Positions 50,649 through 60,005 of a DNA stretch of 64,000 nt are shown piece by piece. The notes under the pieces were generated by a model. It was not told the origin of the DNA and ran no database searches. It worked only from the letters and a program-made list of their open reading frames with translations. The position numbers and the translations under genes are program-made. Position 1 is the first letter of the stretch. Every line of letters begins with the position of its first letter. Source of the stretch: Lachnoclostridium sp. UBA903 (lineage in GTDB: Bacteria > Bacillota > Clostridia > Lachnospirales > Lachnospiraceae); assembly GCA_002294045.1 (NCBI GenBank), contig DBEP01000015.1:30605-94604 (forward strand). Direction: 5' to 3'.

Positions 50649-51266
50649 TTAATCACCGGCAGCAGTATCGGAACCTTTTACAGATTTCCTCCACTCCTCC
50701 AATTTATCCAAGGTCGCATCCAAGGTCTGCTTACAGATATCCGGTAAATCGCCGCCCCAAGCTTTGGCAGCCTGTTCAAAGCCTTTTTTAACGGCATTCA
50801 TCATTTCATCTATTTTATCCGGATCGCCGCCCGTAAGGGCTTTGGCAAAAGAAACTAAACGGTCGGAGGTTTGGTTCACACCCCAGTATCCGTCTTCGGA
50901 TATATCAGCTTTTGCCTGTGCGGCAGTTTCGGCGTCAACTTCAATTTTTCCTTCCCTTAACAGCCGGTACATAGCGGATTCATTAAATGCCTGTCCTTGC
51001 TTTAACAGCATTTTTTCAACTAAGTTTCTCAGCTGTTCCGTTCTTTTTTCCGCATCTGCCTTTAACCGGGATATGGTTGCCGTATCCTGTTTATATGTGG
51101 CTTTTTGTGTATCGGTGCCTTCCTCCGTGGTTTTTTCATAAACGGCAGAAGGGATATTCTGACGGCTTGCCGCCGCGGCCTTTTTTGTGGTATCCTTACT
51201 CTTTATGTGGTCAGCATTCGTAGTTTCGTATGCTGAAGAAGCAGAAGTAACTCCGTTTAAACCCAT
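50649..51266 (-). CDS. Conserved hypothetical with helical C-terminal domain
   Basis: The 205-aa protein has a Ser/Thr/Ala/Lys-rich disordered N-terminus and a helical C-terminus (RTEQLRNLVEKMLLKQGQAF; GYWGVNQTSDRLVSFAKALT; IDEMMNAVKKGFEQAAKAWG). Similar C-terminal domains occur in uncharacterised Firmicute proteins; I cannot name a family. ATG 51266 follows GGAGGG by eight bases; the GTG at 51275 lies on top of that site. Function unknown. Confidence 0.75.
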   Translation of the reverse strand: MGLNGVTSASSAYETTNADHIKSKDTTKKAAAASRQNIPSAVYEKTTEEGTDTQKATYKQDTATISRLKADAEKRTEQLRNLVEKMLLKQGQAFNESAMYRLLREGKIEVDAETAAQAKADISEDGYWGVNQTSDRLVSFAKALTGGDPDKIDEMMNAVKKGFEQAAKAWGGDLPDICKQTLDATLDKLEEWRKSVKGSDTAAGD

Positions 51267-51337
51267 GACATACACCCTCCTTGGTAAAATAATTGGTTAA
51301 CTATATATGGTAATTATCGGAGGGGCCATAAAAAAAC

Positions 51338-52210
51338 TTAATAGCAGGGATGATATAAATTTGTCAGAAATACCTGCTTCCCTAAGTTACTGATTTTAAA
51401 CTGGTAAAAAGCTTTCTCCGCCTTTTTAAAATCATCAAATAATCCGAATACGGAAGGCCCGCTTCCGCTCATTAAAGAGCCGATGGCACCGTATTCCGAC
51501 ATTTTAACTTTTATCTCACCGATGATGGGATATTCTTTTTCCGTTACGGTTTCCAGCACGTTTCCAAAAAGGCCGACAGCCCTGTGAAGGTCTTTGTTCT
51601 TAATATATCCAATGATGCCGTCAATATCGGGATGCTTTGTCTGAGCATCCAATTTCAGATTTTCATATACATATCTGGTGGACATGCTAATACCGGGTTT
51701 AACGATTAAAACCCGGCAGACGGGAAAAGGAGGCAGTGGAGTAAGCACTTCGCCGATACCCTCAGAGAGTACGGTACCACGCATAATACAGTAAGGAACG
51801 TCTGCTCCCAGACGGAGGCCTAAACCCATCAAATCCCCTTTGGACAAGTTTAAATGAAAAAGCCGGTTCATTCCGTAGAGTGCCGTAGCAGCATCCGTAC
51901 TGCCCCCTGCCATACCGGCTGCCACCGGTATTTTTTTCTCAAGATTAACGTAAACCCCCTGTTTAATTCCGTATTCTTTCTTTATTAATGTAATCGCCTT
52001 ATAAACAAGATTATTTTCATCCGTAGGCAGGTAGTGAAGATTTGTATTGATTATAACGGAGGAATTATTGGTCCGGCTTAAGGTAAGCTTATCATAAAGA
52101 CCTATGGTCTGCATAATCATACGGACCTCATGGTAGCCATCCTCCCGTTTTCTTACCACGTCCAGGCCAAGGTTAATCTTTGCGTGGGCTTTTAATTTAA
52201 TTGAATTCAT
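51338..52210 (-). CDS. ispE: 4-diphosphocytidyl-2-C-methyl-D-erythritol kinase
   Basis: The 290-aa GHMP kinase phosphorylates CDP-ME in the non-mevalonate isoprenoid pathway. It begins MNSIKLKAHAKINLGLDVVR, has the ATP loop KKIPVAAGMAGGSTDAATAL and the C-terminal SLMSGSGPSVFGLF. It runs divergently from nothing adjacent; a 97-bp tandem repeat separates it from spoIIR on the same strand. Start precedes the repeat by about 30 bases. Confidence 0.95.
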   Translation of the reverse strand: MNSIKLKAHAKINLGLDVVRKREDGYHEVRMIMQTIGLYDKLTLSRTNNSSVIINTNLHYLPTDENNLVYKAITLIKKEYGIKQGVYVNLEKKIPVAAGMAGGSTDAATALYGMNRLFHLNLSKGDLMGLGLRLGADVPYCIMRGTVLSEGIGEVLTPLPPFPVCRVLIVKPGISMSTRYVYENLKLDAQTKHPDIDGIIGYIKNKDLHRAVGLFGNVLETVTEKEYPIIGEIKVKMSEYGAIGSLMSGSGPSVFGLFDDFKKAEKAFYQFKISNLGKQVFLTNLYHPCY

Positions 52211-52240
52211 AAGTACTCCTGTTTATCAAATATATTGTAA

Positions 52241-52531
52241 TATAACTTATCGGAAGATGCTTTTTATCTTCCGATAAAAGGCGGAGCTTTTTACCGCCGT
52301 GCATCTGACTATAGAAACATATTTTTTGTTTCTATAGTATAACTTATCGGAAGATGCTTTTTATCTTCCGATAAAAGGCGGAGCTTTTTACCGCCGTGCA
52401 TCCGACTATAGAAACATATTTTTTGTTTCTATAGTATAACTTATCGGAAGATGCTTTTTATCTTCCGATAAAAGGCGGTGTTTTTTACCGCCGTGCATCC
52501 GACTATAGAAACACGGGTTTTGTTTCTATAA
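52241..52531. repeat. Three tandem 97-bp copies, each with three hairpins
   Basis: Copies begin at 52241, 52338 and 52435 with TATAACTTATCGGAAGATGC. Each has stem-loops TTATCGGAAGAT/ATCTTCCGATAA, GGCGGAGC.../...ACCGCC and CTATAGAAACA/TGTTTCTATAG. Copies 1 and 2 are nearly identical (one C/T difference seen), copy 3 has several changes. No CRISPR-like spacers. It lies between spoIIR and ispE, both on the minus strand. Confidence 0.93.
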
Positions 52532-52584
52532 TATAATAATTATAAACACGGAAGCTTATATTTGCAAGAGCTGTCTATTCACTT

Positions 52585-53280
52585 CTATTGTTCCAATACG
52601 TCTTTTAACCAGGATACAATTTTTAATTTGACCTTAATTTGGGGTTCATCTTTGGAAAATACGGCATCATATTCTTCGTCCGTTAACAGATATTTCAGCT
52701 GATCTTTTGAGGAGTCAGGAACCACGCTGTAGGTTGCATCCACGAAACACAGAGGGGGAAACATGATGCACCACCAGTTCTGACCGGCAGCTGAACCAAG
52801 TTCAACCCGGACCGCTTCATATTCACCCGGCGGCAGTGATAAGTCACCGTATACCTTTAGCGGAAAATATCCCTGTTCAATAGTGGCAGCAGCCGTATAG
52901 TTAAAACCGTTTTCATTTATAATCTTTTCCGAAATGGATACCATTTCATCCAGACTGTTTTTTAATATGCTCCTTGCCTCATTTATAGTTTCCGCATGTT
53001 CTAACCGGGGACGGAGGGTATCGGTTAAGGCTTCCTTAACTATAAGCTTTAAAGCCTGATCCTCGGCGGAATTACTGTTTGCAATTACATGAAAACGAAT
53101 AATTTCTGAAGCAATTCCATTCTGAAGGATTTCCTCTTTTACGGAATGAAACGCCTTGAACAACAACAAACTAAAAAAAATCAGTAAAAGGCAGAAGTAA
53201 AATATATTCCTGCATAAATAATTCATACGGTTCCTGTTCTTATGTATAACTGCAACATTATCAAAACAATAATTTTTCAT
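52585..53280 (-). CDS. spoIIR: Stage II sporulation protein R
   Basis: The 231-aa protein is secreted by the forespore and triggers SpoIIGA processing of pro-sigma-E. It has an N-terminal anchor (NIFYFCLLLIFFSLLLFKAF) and the SpoIIR core (IIRFHVIANSNSAEDQALKL; GYFPLKVYGDLSLPPGEYEA; NWWCIMFPPLCFVDATY). ATG 53280 follows TTGGAG. Its presence supports a sporulating host. The 5' flank carries a perfect 17-bp inverted repeat. Confidence 0.93.
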   Translation of the reverse strand: MKNYCFDNVAVIHKNRNRMNYLCRNIFYFCLLLIFFSLLLFKAFHSVKEEILQNGIASEIIRFHVIANSNSAEDQALKLIVKEALTDTLRPRLEHAETINEARSILKNSLDEMVSISEKIINENGFNYTAAATIEQGYFPLKVYGDLSLPPGEYEAVRVELGSAAGQNWWCIMFPPLCFVDATYSVVPDSSKDQLKYLLTDEEYDAVFSKDEPQIKVKLKIVSWLKDVLEQ

Positions 53281-53302
53281 AAAACTCCAATCTGCCTGGC
53301 CG

Positions 53303-53349
53303 GAGTGTGTTTGAAAAATGCCTGTGCCGGTGATTTTTCAAACACACTC
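53303..53349. repeat. Perfect inverted repeat of the AAACACRCTCT family
   Basis: GAGTGTGTTTGAAAAAT (53303-53319) and ATTTTTCAAACACACTC (53333-53349) are perfect 17-bp complements with a 13-base loop. It is a symmetrical form of the motif seen singly at 4157, 14681 and 33579, and lies upstream of spoIIR. The rest of this 500-bp divergent gap is AT-rich. Confidence 0.75.
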
Positions 53350-53635
53350 TGGAAGGCTTAGATAAAAATAATAATATAATGTATGGTATATGAAATTTGT
53401 ATGGAAGGTTTTTCAATTAAAATTATTGCCATAATTTGGATAGTTAAACAATCAGTATATACTTTATTTTCCGGAAAGAATATCAGGTTGAGGAATAACA
53501 GGAAAGCAATTTCCAATAAAAATCAGTCAATTAAAATAACAATGTATTCATAAAGCTATTGAATGTTGATGAAATAAATAGTAAAATGAATAAAGTATTC
53601 AAATGCTTAATAAATATTATATAAGCGCTGTATTA

Positions 53636-53662
53636 TCATTGCCGTATAAAATACGGCAATGA
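53636..53662. repeat. Perfect 12-bp palindrome in the spoIIR-ddl gap
   Basis: TCATTGCCGTAT-aaa-ATACGGCAATGA is a perfect inverted repeat with a 3-base centre, about 120 bases upstream of ddl. No T-tract follows, so an operator or a decayed terminator are both possible. Confidence 0.6.
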
Positions 53663-53780
53663 AACCGATTTTAAATATTATTTTATATTTTTCATTGTAA
53701 ACGGTATTCAGGCTATGGATATACTCTGGAGCCGGATATGACGAAATATATTTTTGGCTATAAAGAAAGGATACATCATT

Positions 53781-54866
53781 ATGAATAAAAAAACGGCAGC
53801 AGTATTGTTCGGAGGGCAATCCTCGGAGCATGAGGTTTCATGTGTTTCAGCAGTAACTATTATTAAGAATATCAATACGGATATGTACCGTATCATTATA
53901 ATTGGAATAACGAAGGGCGGTAAATGGATTAAAGTAAATTCAGCGGAGGATATAAAATCAGGAGAATGGATAAATGGGACAGTTACGGCTGTAATTTCTC
54001 CCGATGCGACCCAGAGAGCTGTTTTATTTCTTGACGGAAATAAGGTTTCAACGGAAAAAATCGATGTGGTATTTCCAGTACTTCACGGACTGTTCGGAGA
54101 AGACGGAACGGTTCAGGGACTTCTGGAATTAGCGAAAGTTCCTTATGTCGGCTGCGGGGTGGTTGCTTCCGGCGTTTCCATGGATAAATTGTTTACTAAA
54201 ATTGTTGTAGACCAACTGGGCATCAGACAGGCAAAATACGTACCGGTTCTTAAAAAGGAACTGGAGCAGATGGGCAAGGTTGTAGAAAGGATTGAACAGA
54301 AGCTTACATATCCTGTATTTATTAAGCCTTCCAACGCCGGTTCTTCAAGGGGAGTATCCAAGGCACATAACAGGGATGAATTAATAAAAGGCTTACATAC
54401 GGCTGCGGAGCATGACAGAAAAATTCTAGCAGAGGAAACCATTGACGGAAGGGAAGTGGAATGTGCCGTATTGGGCGGTAATGAACCAAAAGCATCCGGT
54501 GTGGGTGAAATTATATCGGCAGCAGATTTTTACGATTATGATGCCAAATATAACAGTGAGGTTTCCAAAACAATATTATCTCCGGATTTGCCGGGGAATG
54601 CGGCGGAGACGGTCAGAGATTATGCGGTAAAAGTTTTCAAGGCGGTGGATGGATACGGGTTATCCAGAGTGGACTTTTTTGTAGAAAGAAAAACAGGAGA
54701 AGTAATATTTAATGAGATTAATACTATGCCGGGATTTACAGGTATTAGCATGTATCCGATGTTATGGGAGGCAAAGGGTATTGGGAAACCACAGTTAGTG
54801 GAAAAACTACTGCAATTGGCATTTGCCAGAGCTGCGGAATCAGGAGGCGAAGGAGATGGCAGATAG
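53781..54866 (+). CDS. ddl: D-alanine--D-alanine ligase
   Basis: The 361-aa ATP-grasp enzyme joins two D-alanines for peptidoglycan precursors. VLFGGQSSEHEVSCVSAVTI near the N-terminus, the KPSNAGSSRGVSKA loop and FNEINTMPGFTGISMYPML near the C-terminus are diagnostic. ATG 53781 follows gaaaggatacatcatt. It overlaps murI by eleven bases, so precursors from alanine and glutamate branches are made together. The ligase is of the general D-Ala type; nothing suggests D-Ala-D-Lac. Confidence 0.95.
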   Translation: MNKKTAAVLFGGQSSEHEVSCVSAVTIIKNINTDMYRIIIIGITKGGKWIKVNSAEDIKSGEWINGTVTAVISPDATQRAVLFLDGNKVSTEKIDVVFPVLHGLFGEDGTVQGLLELAKVPYVGCGVVASGVSMDKLFTKIVVDQLGIRQAKYVPVLKKELEQMGKVVERIEQKLTYPVFIKPSNAGSSRGVSKAHNRDELIKGLHTAAEHDRKILAEETIDGREVECAVLGGNEPKASGVGEIISAADFYDYDAKYNSEVSKTILSPDLPGNAAETVRDYAVKVFKAVDGYGLSRVDFFVERKTGEVIFNEINTMPGFTGISMYPMLWEAKGIGKPQLVEKLLQLAFARAAESGGEGDGR

Positions 54867-55674
54867 CGCTCCCATTGGTGTATTTGACTCCGGCATCGGC
54901 GGATTAACAGTTGCCAGAGAAATCATGAGGCAGATACCAAATGAAACGATTATTTATTTTGGTGATACGGCCAGGGTACCCTATGGCAGTAAATCAAAAC
55001 AGACCATAATCACCTATTCCAGACAAATCATTAAATTTCTTCAGACTAAAAATGTGAAATCGATTGTAATTGCCTGTAATACGGCAAGTGCATTTGCTTT
55101 GGAAACAGTATCCAAAGAAGTATCCATTCCCATAATTGGTGTGGTAATGCCGGGAGCCAAAGTGGCGGCAGAAACTACGAAAAATGGCAATATCGGCATT
55201 ATCGGTACGGAAGGCACCATAAACAGCGGCATATATAACTCTTATTTAAGCGGAATCAATCCCAGGGTCAAAGTATATGGAAAAGCATGCCCTCTTTTTG
55301 TACCTCTTGTGGAGGAAGGGTGGCTGTCGGATCCCGTTACGGTAGAAGTTGCCAGAAGGTATATGAGTGAACTGAAAGATTCAGATATTGATACTTTGGT
55401 TTTAGGCTGCACTCATTATCCTTTAATCAGGCATACCATAGGCGCCGTCATTGGTAACAGGGTGACATTGGTAAATCCTGCTTATGAAACTGCAAGAACC
55501 TTAAAAGAGGTTTTGGAGTGCAAAGGATTGGAAAGTATAAGTCCTCCGGGTGAACATAAATTTTATGTCAGTGACGGTGCCGAAAAATTTAAAAAGTTTG
55601 CAAATACTATTCTGCCTTGCGAAGTGGTAGAAACAAAAGACGTTAACATAGAAAGCTTGGATGATAAAATATGA
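54856..55674 (+). CDS. murI: Glutamate racemase
   Basis: The 272-aa enzyme makes D-glutamate for peptidoglycan. It shows APIGVFDSGIGGLTVAREI, VIACNTASAFALE with the first catalytic Cys and VLGCTHYPLIRH with the second. ATG 54856 follows GGAGG inside the ddl end. Its stop overlaps the DUF1934 start (ATGA), so three genes appear to be in one operon. Confidence 0.95.
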   Translation: MADSAPIGVFDSGIGGLTVAREIMRQIPNETIIYFGDTARVPYGSKSKQTIITYSRQIIKFLQTKNVKSIVIACNTASAFALETVSKEVSIPIIGVVMPGAKVAAETTKNGNIGIIGTEGTINSGIYNSYLSGINPRVKVYGKACPLFVPLVEEGWLSDPVTVEVARRYMSELKDSDIDTLVLGCTHYPLIRHTIGAVIGNRVTLVNPAYETARTLKEVLECKGLESISPPGEHKFYVSDGAEKFKKFANTILPCEVVETKDVNIESLDDKI

Positions 55675-56099
55675 AAAAAGAAGTATTGGTATCAATATCC
55701 GGACTTCAATATGAAATGGACAAGGATGAGGCAGTGGAAGTTATATCGGTAGGAGAATATTATAACCGTAATGGTAAGCATTATGTTATATATGAAGAAA
55801 TTCTGGAAGATATGGGTGGAATCTCAAACTGTACCATAAAAATCACGGAAAAACAAATTGACATTATTAAAAGAGGCGCAAACAATGTGCATATGGTCTT
55901 TAAAGAGAATACAAAGAATACAACCTACTATCAGACTCCTTACGGTGAACTTCAGGTGGGAATCTATACCACGCTTATTAAGGTTACGGAAGAAGAGGAC
56001 AGAATTATGGCAGAGATAAATTATGGGCTGGATATTAATTATTCCTTTATTTCAGATTGCCGGATACAATTGAAAATAAGTTCCAAAAAGCAGGCATAA
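55671..56099 (+). CDS. DUF1934 (YwiB-like) beta-barrel protein
   Basis: The 142-aa protein has the DUF1934 layout (VLVSISGLQYEMDKDEAVEV; GKHYVIYEEILEDMG; NTTYYQTPYGELQVGIYTT). Such calycin-like proteins are conserved in Firmicutes; their role is unknown. Translationally coupled to murI through ATGA, which suggests a link with cell-wall precursor synthesis only by context. Confidence 0.88.
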   Translation: MKKEVLVSISGLQYEMDKDEAVEVISVGEYYNRNGKHYVIYEEILEDMGGISNCTIKITEKQIDIIKRGANNVHMVFKENTKNTTYYQTPYGELQVGIYTTLIKVTEEEDRIMAEINYGLDINYSFISDCRIQLKISSKKQA

Positions 56100-56183
56100 A
56101 CATAAGCACACAAGTCCGATGGAAATTAAAAAAATTGTCCATAAAATCGACAGGAAACGCAGGGCGTAAAATATCAGAAATCC

Positions 56184-56286
56184 TTGACATTTAATTATGA
56201 GTGTGTTATTCTTTGCCTATAAGGACTGTTACTGATTCGATCAGGCATGACCAAAATGTACCGGAAGGTGGGTTTTGGTCTTTTTT
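56184..56286 (+). promoter_or_regulatory. licT promoter with RAT antiterminator and terminator
   Basis: TTGACA (56184-56189), 17 bp, TATTCT (56207-56212). The RAT sequence GGACTGTTACTG ... ATCAGGCATGACC (56223-56252) matches the BglG/LicT target and overlaps the 5' arm of a terminator, GACCAAAA (56249-56256) / TTTTGGTC (56273-56280) then six T. Active LicT would bind RAT and block the terminator, turning on its own operon. Confidence 0.93.
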
Positions 56287-56310
56287 ATTGGAAAATGTTG
56301 GAGGGTGGCC

Positions 56311-57147
56311 ATGGAAGTTTTAAAGAAAATCAACAATAACGTTGTTTTAGCTTTAGATGAAAAGGGTCAGGAAATCATTGCCGTTGGAAAAGGCATTGGT
56401 TTTCCTAAGGCTCCGTATACATTGTCTGATACAGGACTTATAGAACATGTTTTTGTTAACGCGCGCAATAACAAAATATTGGAAGCTTTTTCAGAACTGC
56501 CAATGGAACATATTTTACTGGCGGAAAAAATCATCCGGCTGGGTAAGGAAATGTTACGGAAAGATTTAAATAAAAATATACTTCTTACTTTATCCGACCA
56601 TATTTCATTTGCTGTTGAAAGATACAATGAAAATATAACGTTTGATTTTCCGCTTAAAATGGATATTAAATATCTGTATCCGGAAGAAATAGCGGTAGGA
56701 AAAATGGCCGTTAATGTGATTAATTCGGAATTGGGGATTGAGCTGTCAAAAGACGAAGTGTCTATGATAGCCATGCACTTTATCAATGCCGAATATAATC
56801 TGAACAGTATGCAGGAAACCTATCAGATGACAGATACGGTTCAGAATATCATAGGCATTGTGGAAGAATATTACGAAATCAGGCTGAACGAAGATTCCAT
56901 TTATTATTCCCGGTTTGCGACACATCTCCGCTACTTTATTATGAGGCAGAAACAGGGAGTTGTTTTCCCGGAAGGTGCCGACAGCTTACTGTTTGAGCTT
57001 ACGGATGAAAAAAGTAAAAGATTAAATGAATGCATTGATAAGATTGAAGAATATGTTAATGCAACTTTTGGCTGGAATTGTTCAAAGGAAGAGCGTCTAT
57101 ACTTAATGATTCATATTAATCACCTGATTCACTACAAAGAAAGGTAA
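56311..57147 (+). CDS. licT: BglG/LicT family transcriptional antiterminator
   Basis: The 278-aa protein has an N-terminal RNA-binding CAT domain (MEVLKKINNNVVLALDEKGQ; GKGIGFPKAPYTL) and two PRD domains, each with conserved histidines (LLTLSDHISFAVERYN; VSMIAMHFINAEYN; RFATHLRYFIMRQ; MIHINHLIHY), which are phosphorylated by the PTS. ATG 56311 follows GGAGGGTGG. With the RAT leader in front it controls the beta-glucoside operon downstream. Confidence 0.94.
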   Translation: MEVLKKINNNVVLALDEKGQEIIAVGKGIGFPKAPYTLSDTGLIEHVFVNARNNKILEAFSELPMEHILLAEKIIRLGKEMLRKDLNKNILLTLSDHISFAVERYNENITFDFPLKMDIKYLYPEEIAVGKMAVNVINSELGIELSKDEVSMIAMHFINAEYNLNSMQETYQMTDTVQNIIGIVEEYYEIRLNEDSIYYSRFATHLRYFIMRQKQGVVFPEGADSLLFELTDEKSKRLNECIDKIEEYVNATFGWNCSKEERLYLMIHINHLIHYKER

Positions 57148-57179
57148 CAGGTGATGCCAAAGCGCAGATGGAGGAAAAC

Positions 57180-58562
57180 ATGAAAGATTATAAGGCAATC
57201 TCACAGCAGATTATAGAAAAGTCAGGCGGCAGCGATAATATTATCAATTCTTTTTATTGTATGACAAGATTGCGTTTAAATTTAAAAGACCGTTCCAAAG
57301 CAGATTTAGAGGCAATAAAATTAATTGAAGGGGTTATGGGAGTTAAAAACCAGCAGGGACAGATACAGGTAATCATCGGACCGGATGTAAATAAATTGCA
57401 TGAAGAATTTATTAAAATAAGTCCTAATACGGAAAAAATCTCAGTTGATGAACAGGCGGAAACGGATAAAGCAGCCAATTATGAGGCAGCTCAGGATAGT
57501 TTGTTTACCAGGGTAACGGCTTATATAGCGGGTATTTTTATTCCGATTGTGCCGTGTCTTGCGGGAGCCGGAATCATCAGCGCGGTTCTGTCTGCCTTAT
57601 CCTATTTTGGTGTAATTACAGGGGAATCGGAAACTTATATCGTATTAAACTTAATCCAGAATGCGGTATTTTATTTTCTGCCGTTTTTAATTGCAATCAG
57701 CGCAGCCGAAAAATTTAAAACCAATAAATTTTTTGCGGCAGTTATGGCAGGTGTGCTGTTATCCCCAACGATTATGAATGCCATTGGCGAAGGTATTAAA
57801 ACCTATCATGTATTTGGTATTCCGCTGGTATTATCCGATTGTTCGTCAACCGTAATTCCCATTATTTTATCGGTAGCCTTGCTTAAAGTTGTAGAGAAAT
57901 TCTTTACAAAGATTATTCCCAGTGCGCTTCGCATAATGCTGGTGCCGGGTCTGGCTTTTTTTGTAACGGGTATTGTATCTTTAGCCGTATTTGCACCGAT
58001 TGGCGTAATTATAGGCCAAGGTTTATCCTACGGAATTGACTGGGCTATGGGAGTCAGTTCAATTTTAGGCGGAACTTTACTTGGCGTGCTGCATTTGCCG
58101 ATGGTAGTAACCGGAACACATTTTATTGAAATACCACTTATTGTACAGGAATTTGCAACGGGCGGCGGAACGGCCATTATGCCGATTACATCCATGGGGA
58201 ATACGGCACTTGTGGGAGCACTTGCTGCGCTTATTGTAAAAACAAAATCAGCCAAGAAAAAAGGTGAATATTCTTCCATCATGGTGCCTACGGTTATGGG
58301 TATAACCGAGCCGTCTTTATACGGTGTGGCGGTTGTACTGAAAGTTCCTTTTGTTGCAGCGATGATTGGAGGCGGAATCGGCGGAGCAATCGTAGCAATA
58401 TCCGGCTTCAAATTGACAATCATGGGAGTTCCGGGTATTTTTGCAGGACTTGTAAATGCAGGTACGGAAAAAGGCATCTGGTTTTTAATTGGTGAAATAG
58501 TGGCAATAGCGGCAGCTTTTATTGTAACTTATATTGTGTATAAACCGCAGAACAAGGAATAA
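57180..58562 (+). CDS. PTS beta-glucoside-type EIIBC component
   Basis: The 460-aa permease has an EIIB domain with phospho-Cys in NSFYCMTRLRLNL and an EIIC membrane domain (AGIFIPIVPCLAGAGIISAV; GVLHLPMVVTGTHFIEIPLI; MGITEPSLYGVAVVLKVPFV). No EIIA domain is fused; a separate EIIA is encoded three genes later. It imports beta-glucosides as 6-phosphates. ATG 57180 follows GGAGG. Operon: licT, EIIBC, GH1, EIIA. Confidence 0.92.
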   Translation: MKDYKAISQQIIEKSGGSDNIINSFYCMTRLRLNLKDRSKADLEAIKLIEGVMGVKNQQGQIQVIIGPDVNKLHEEFIKISPNTEKISVDEQAETDKAANYEAAQDSLFTRVTAYIAGIFIPIVPCLAGAGIISAVLSALSYFGVITGESETYIVLNLIQNAVFYFLPFLIAISAAEKFKTNKFFAAVMAGVLLSPTIMNAIGEGIKTYHVFGIPLVLSDCSSTVIPIILSVALLKVVEKFFTKIIPSALRIMLVPGLAFFVTGIVSLAVFAPIGVIIGQGLSYGIDWAMGVSSILGGTLLGVLHLPMVVTGTHFIEIPLIVQEFATGGGTAIMPITSMGNTALVGALAALIVKTKSAKKKGEYSSIMVPTVMGITEPSLYGVAVVLKVPFVAAMIGGGIGGAIVAISGFKLTIMGVPGIFAGLVNAGTEKGIWFLIGEIVAIAAAFIVTYIVYKPQNKE

Positions 58563-58577
58563 TAGGAGGGCGGATGA

Positions 58578-59987
58578 ATGAATAAAGGATTTCCTGATAA
58601 TTTTCTCTGGGGAGGAGCTACTGCTGCAAATCAGATTGAAGGGGCCTGGAAGGAAGACCGCAAAGGTCTCAGTATTGCCGATGTAATGGCGGCCGGTGCG
58701 CATATGACCGAGCGTGAGACAACCCGTGAGGTTGTTGAAGATAAATATTATCCGACTCATGTGGCAATTGATTTTTACCACAGATATAAAGAAGACATTA
58801 AGCTGTTTGCAGAAATGGGTTTTAAATGCTTTCGGTTATCCATTGCCTGGTCCAGAATCTTTCCCAACGGAGAGGATAAAGAACCGAATGAAAAAGGATT
58901 GGAATTTTATGATAAGGTATTTGATGAATGTGAAAAATACGGGATAGAACCTGTAGTAACTATCAGTCATTATGAAATACCCTTGAATCTGGCCAATAAA
59001 TATAACGGATGGGCCGACAGAAAAGTTATCGGTTTTTATTTAAACTACTGCGAAGCAATTTTCACTAGATATAAGGACCGGGTTAAGTACTGGATGACAT
59101 TTAATGAAATCAATGGCATGTGCTACGGAAAGTTTATCGGAACCTATGTTAATGCCGGCGCAAAGGCAGAAAATGCGCAGACAGGATTTCAAATTATGCA
59201 TAACGTACTTGTCGGAAGCGCAAAAGCAGTGATTTTAGGACATAAGATTAATCCTGATTTTAAAATCGGAATGATGGCCGGATTTATTAACCGCTATCCG
59301 TATTCCTGTAATCCGCTTGATGTAATGGAAAATATAATTGACTTACGGGAAATATATTTTTTTACGGATATCCAGTGTAAGGGTGTATACCCGAAATATG
59401 CTTTTATTGATATGGAAAAAGCAGGAGTGGTTTTACAGACAGAACCGGATGATTTTGAAATCCTGAAAGCCGGAACGGTGGACTATATCGGTTTCAGCTA
59501 TTATATGACCATGACATCTTCCTGGGATAAGGAAGGACTGAAAGGAATGTTTATTAAGGCCAAAGATAATCCGTATCTGGATAGGACGGAGTGGGACTGG
59601 CAGATTGACCCGACCGGCTTAAGAATCGCCTTGAATCAGCTGTACGACCGTTACGGATTGCCGCTTTTCGTTGTAGAAAACGGTATAGGCGCAAGGGATA
59701 AATTCGAAAACGGAACGGTAATTGACGATTACAGAATCACCTATCACAGGAATCATATAATGGAAATGAAAAAAGCCATAGTTGACGATGGTGTTGAGGT
59801 AATAGGATATACTCCCTGGGGATGTATTGATCTGGTCTCAGCATCCACCGGCGAAATGAAGAAGCGATACGGTTTTATCTACGTGGACAGAGATGATGAT
59901 GGAAACGGGACTCTTAACCGTTATAAGAAAAAATCTTTTGACTGGTATAAGAAGGTAATTGCTTCTAACGGGGAAGATTTAGATTGA
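58578..59987 (+). CDS. 6-phospho-beta-glucosidase, GH1
   Basis: The 469-aa enzyme cleaves imported phosphorylated beta-glucosides to glucose-6-P and aglycone or sugar. GH1 features are present: DNFLWGGATAANQIEGAWKE, the acid/base site TFNEINGMCYG and the nucleophile PLFVVENGIGARDKF. The C-terminal KKRYGFIYVDRDDDG segment matches the phospho-binding Lys/Tyr pattern of BglA/BglH. Located between EIIBC and EIIA genes of the LicT operon. Confidence 0.95.
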   Translation: MNKGFPDNFLWGGATAANQIEGAWKEDRKGLSIADVMAAGAHMTERETTREVVEDKYYPTHVAIDFYHRYKEDIKLFAEMGFKCFRLSIAWSRIFPNGEDKEPNEKGLEFYDKVFDECEKYGIEPVVTISHYEIPLNLANKYNGWADRKVIGFYLNYCEAIFTRYKDRVKYWMTFNEINGMCYGKFIGTYVNAGAKAENAQTGFQIMHNVLVGSAKAVILGHKINPDFKIGMMAGFINRYPYSCNPLDVMENIIDLREIYFFTDIQCKGVYPKYAFIDMEKAGVVLQTEPDDFEILKAGTVDYIGFSYYMTMTSSWDKEGLKGMFIKAKDNPYLDRTEWDWQIDPTGLRIALNQLYDRYGLPLFVVENGIGARDKFENGTVIDDYRITYHRNHIMEMKKAIVDDGVEVIGYTPWGCIDLVSASTGEMKKRYGFIYVDRDDDGNGTLNRYKKKSFDWYKKVIASNGEDLD

Positions 59988-60005
59988 AGTGATTGGAGAC
60001 ATAAA

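Noticed and set aside
52241..52531. CRISPR array
   Set aside because: The 97-bp units are contiguous without variable spacers and no cas gene is present.
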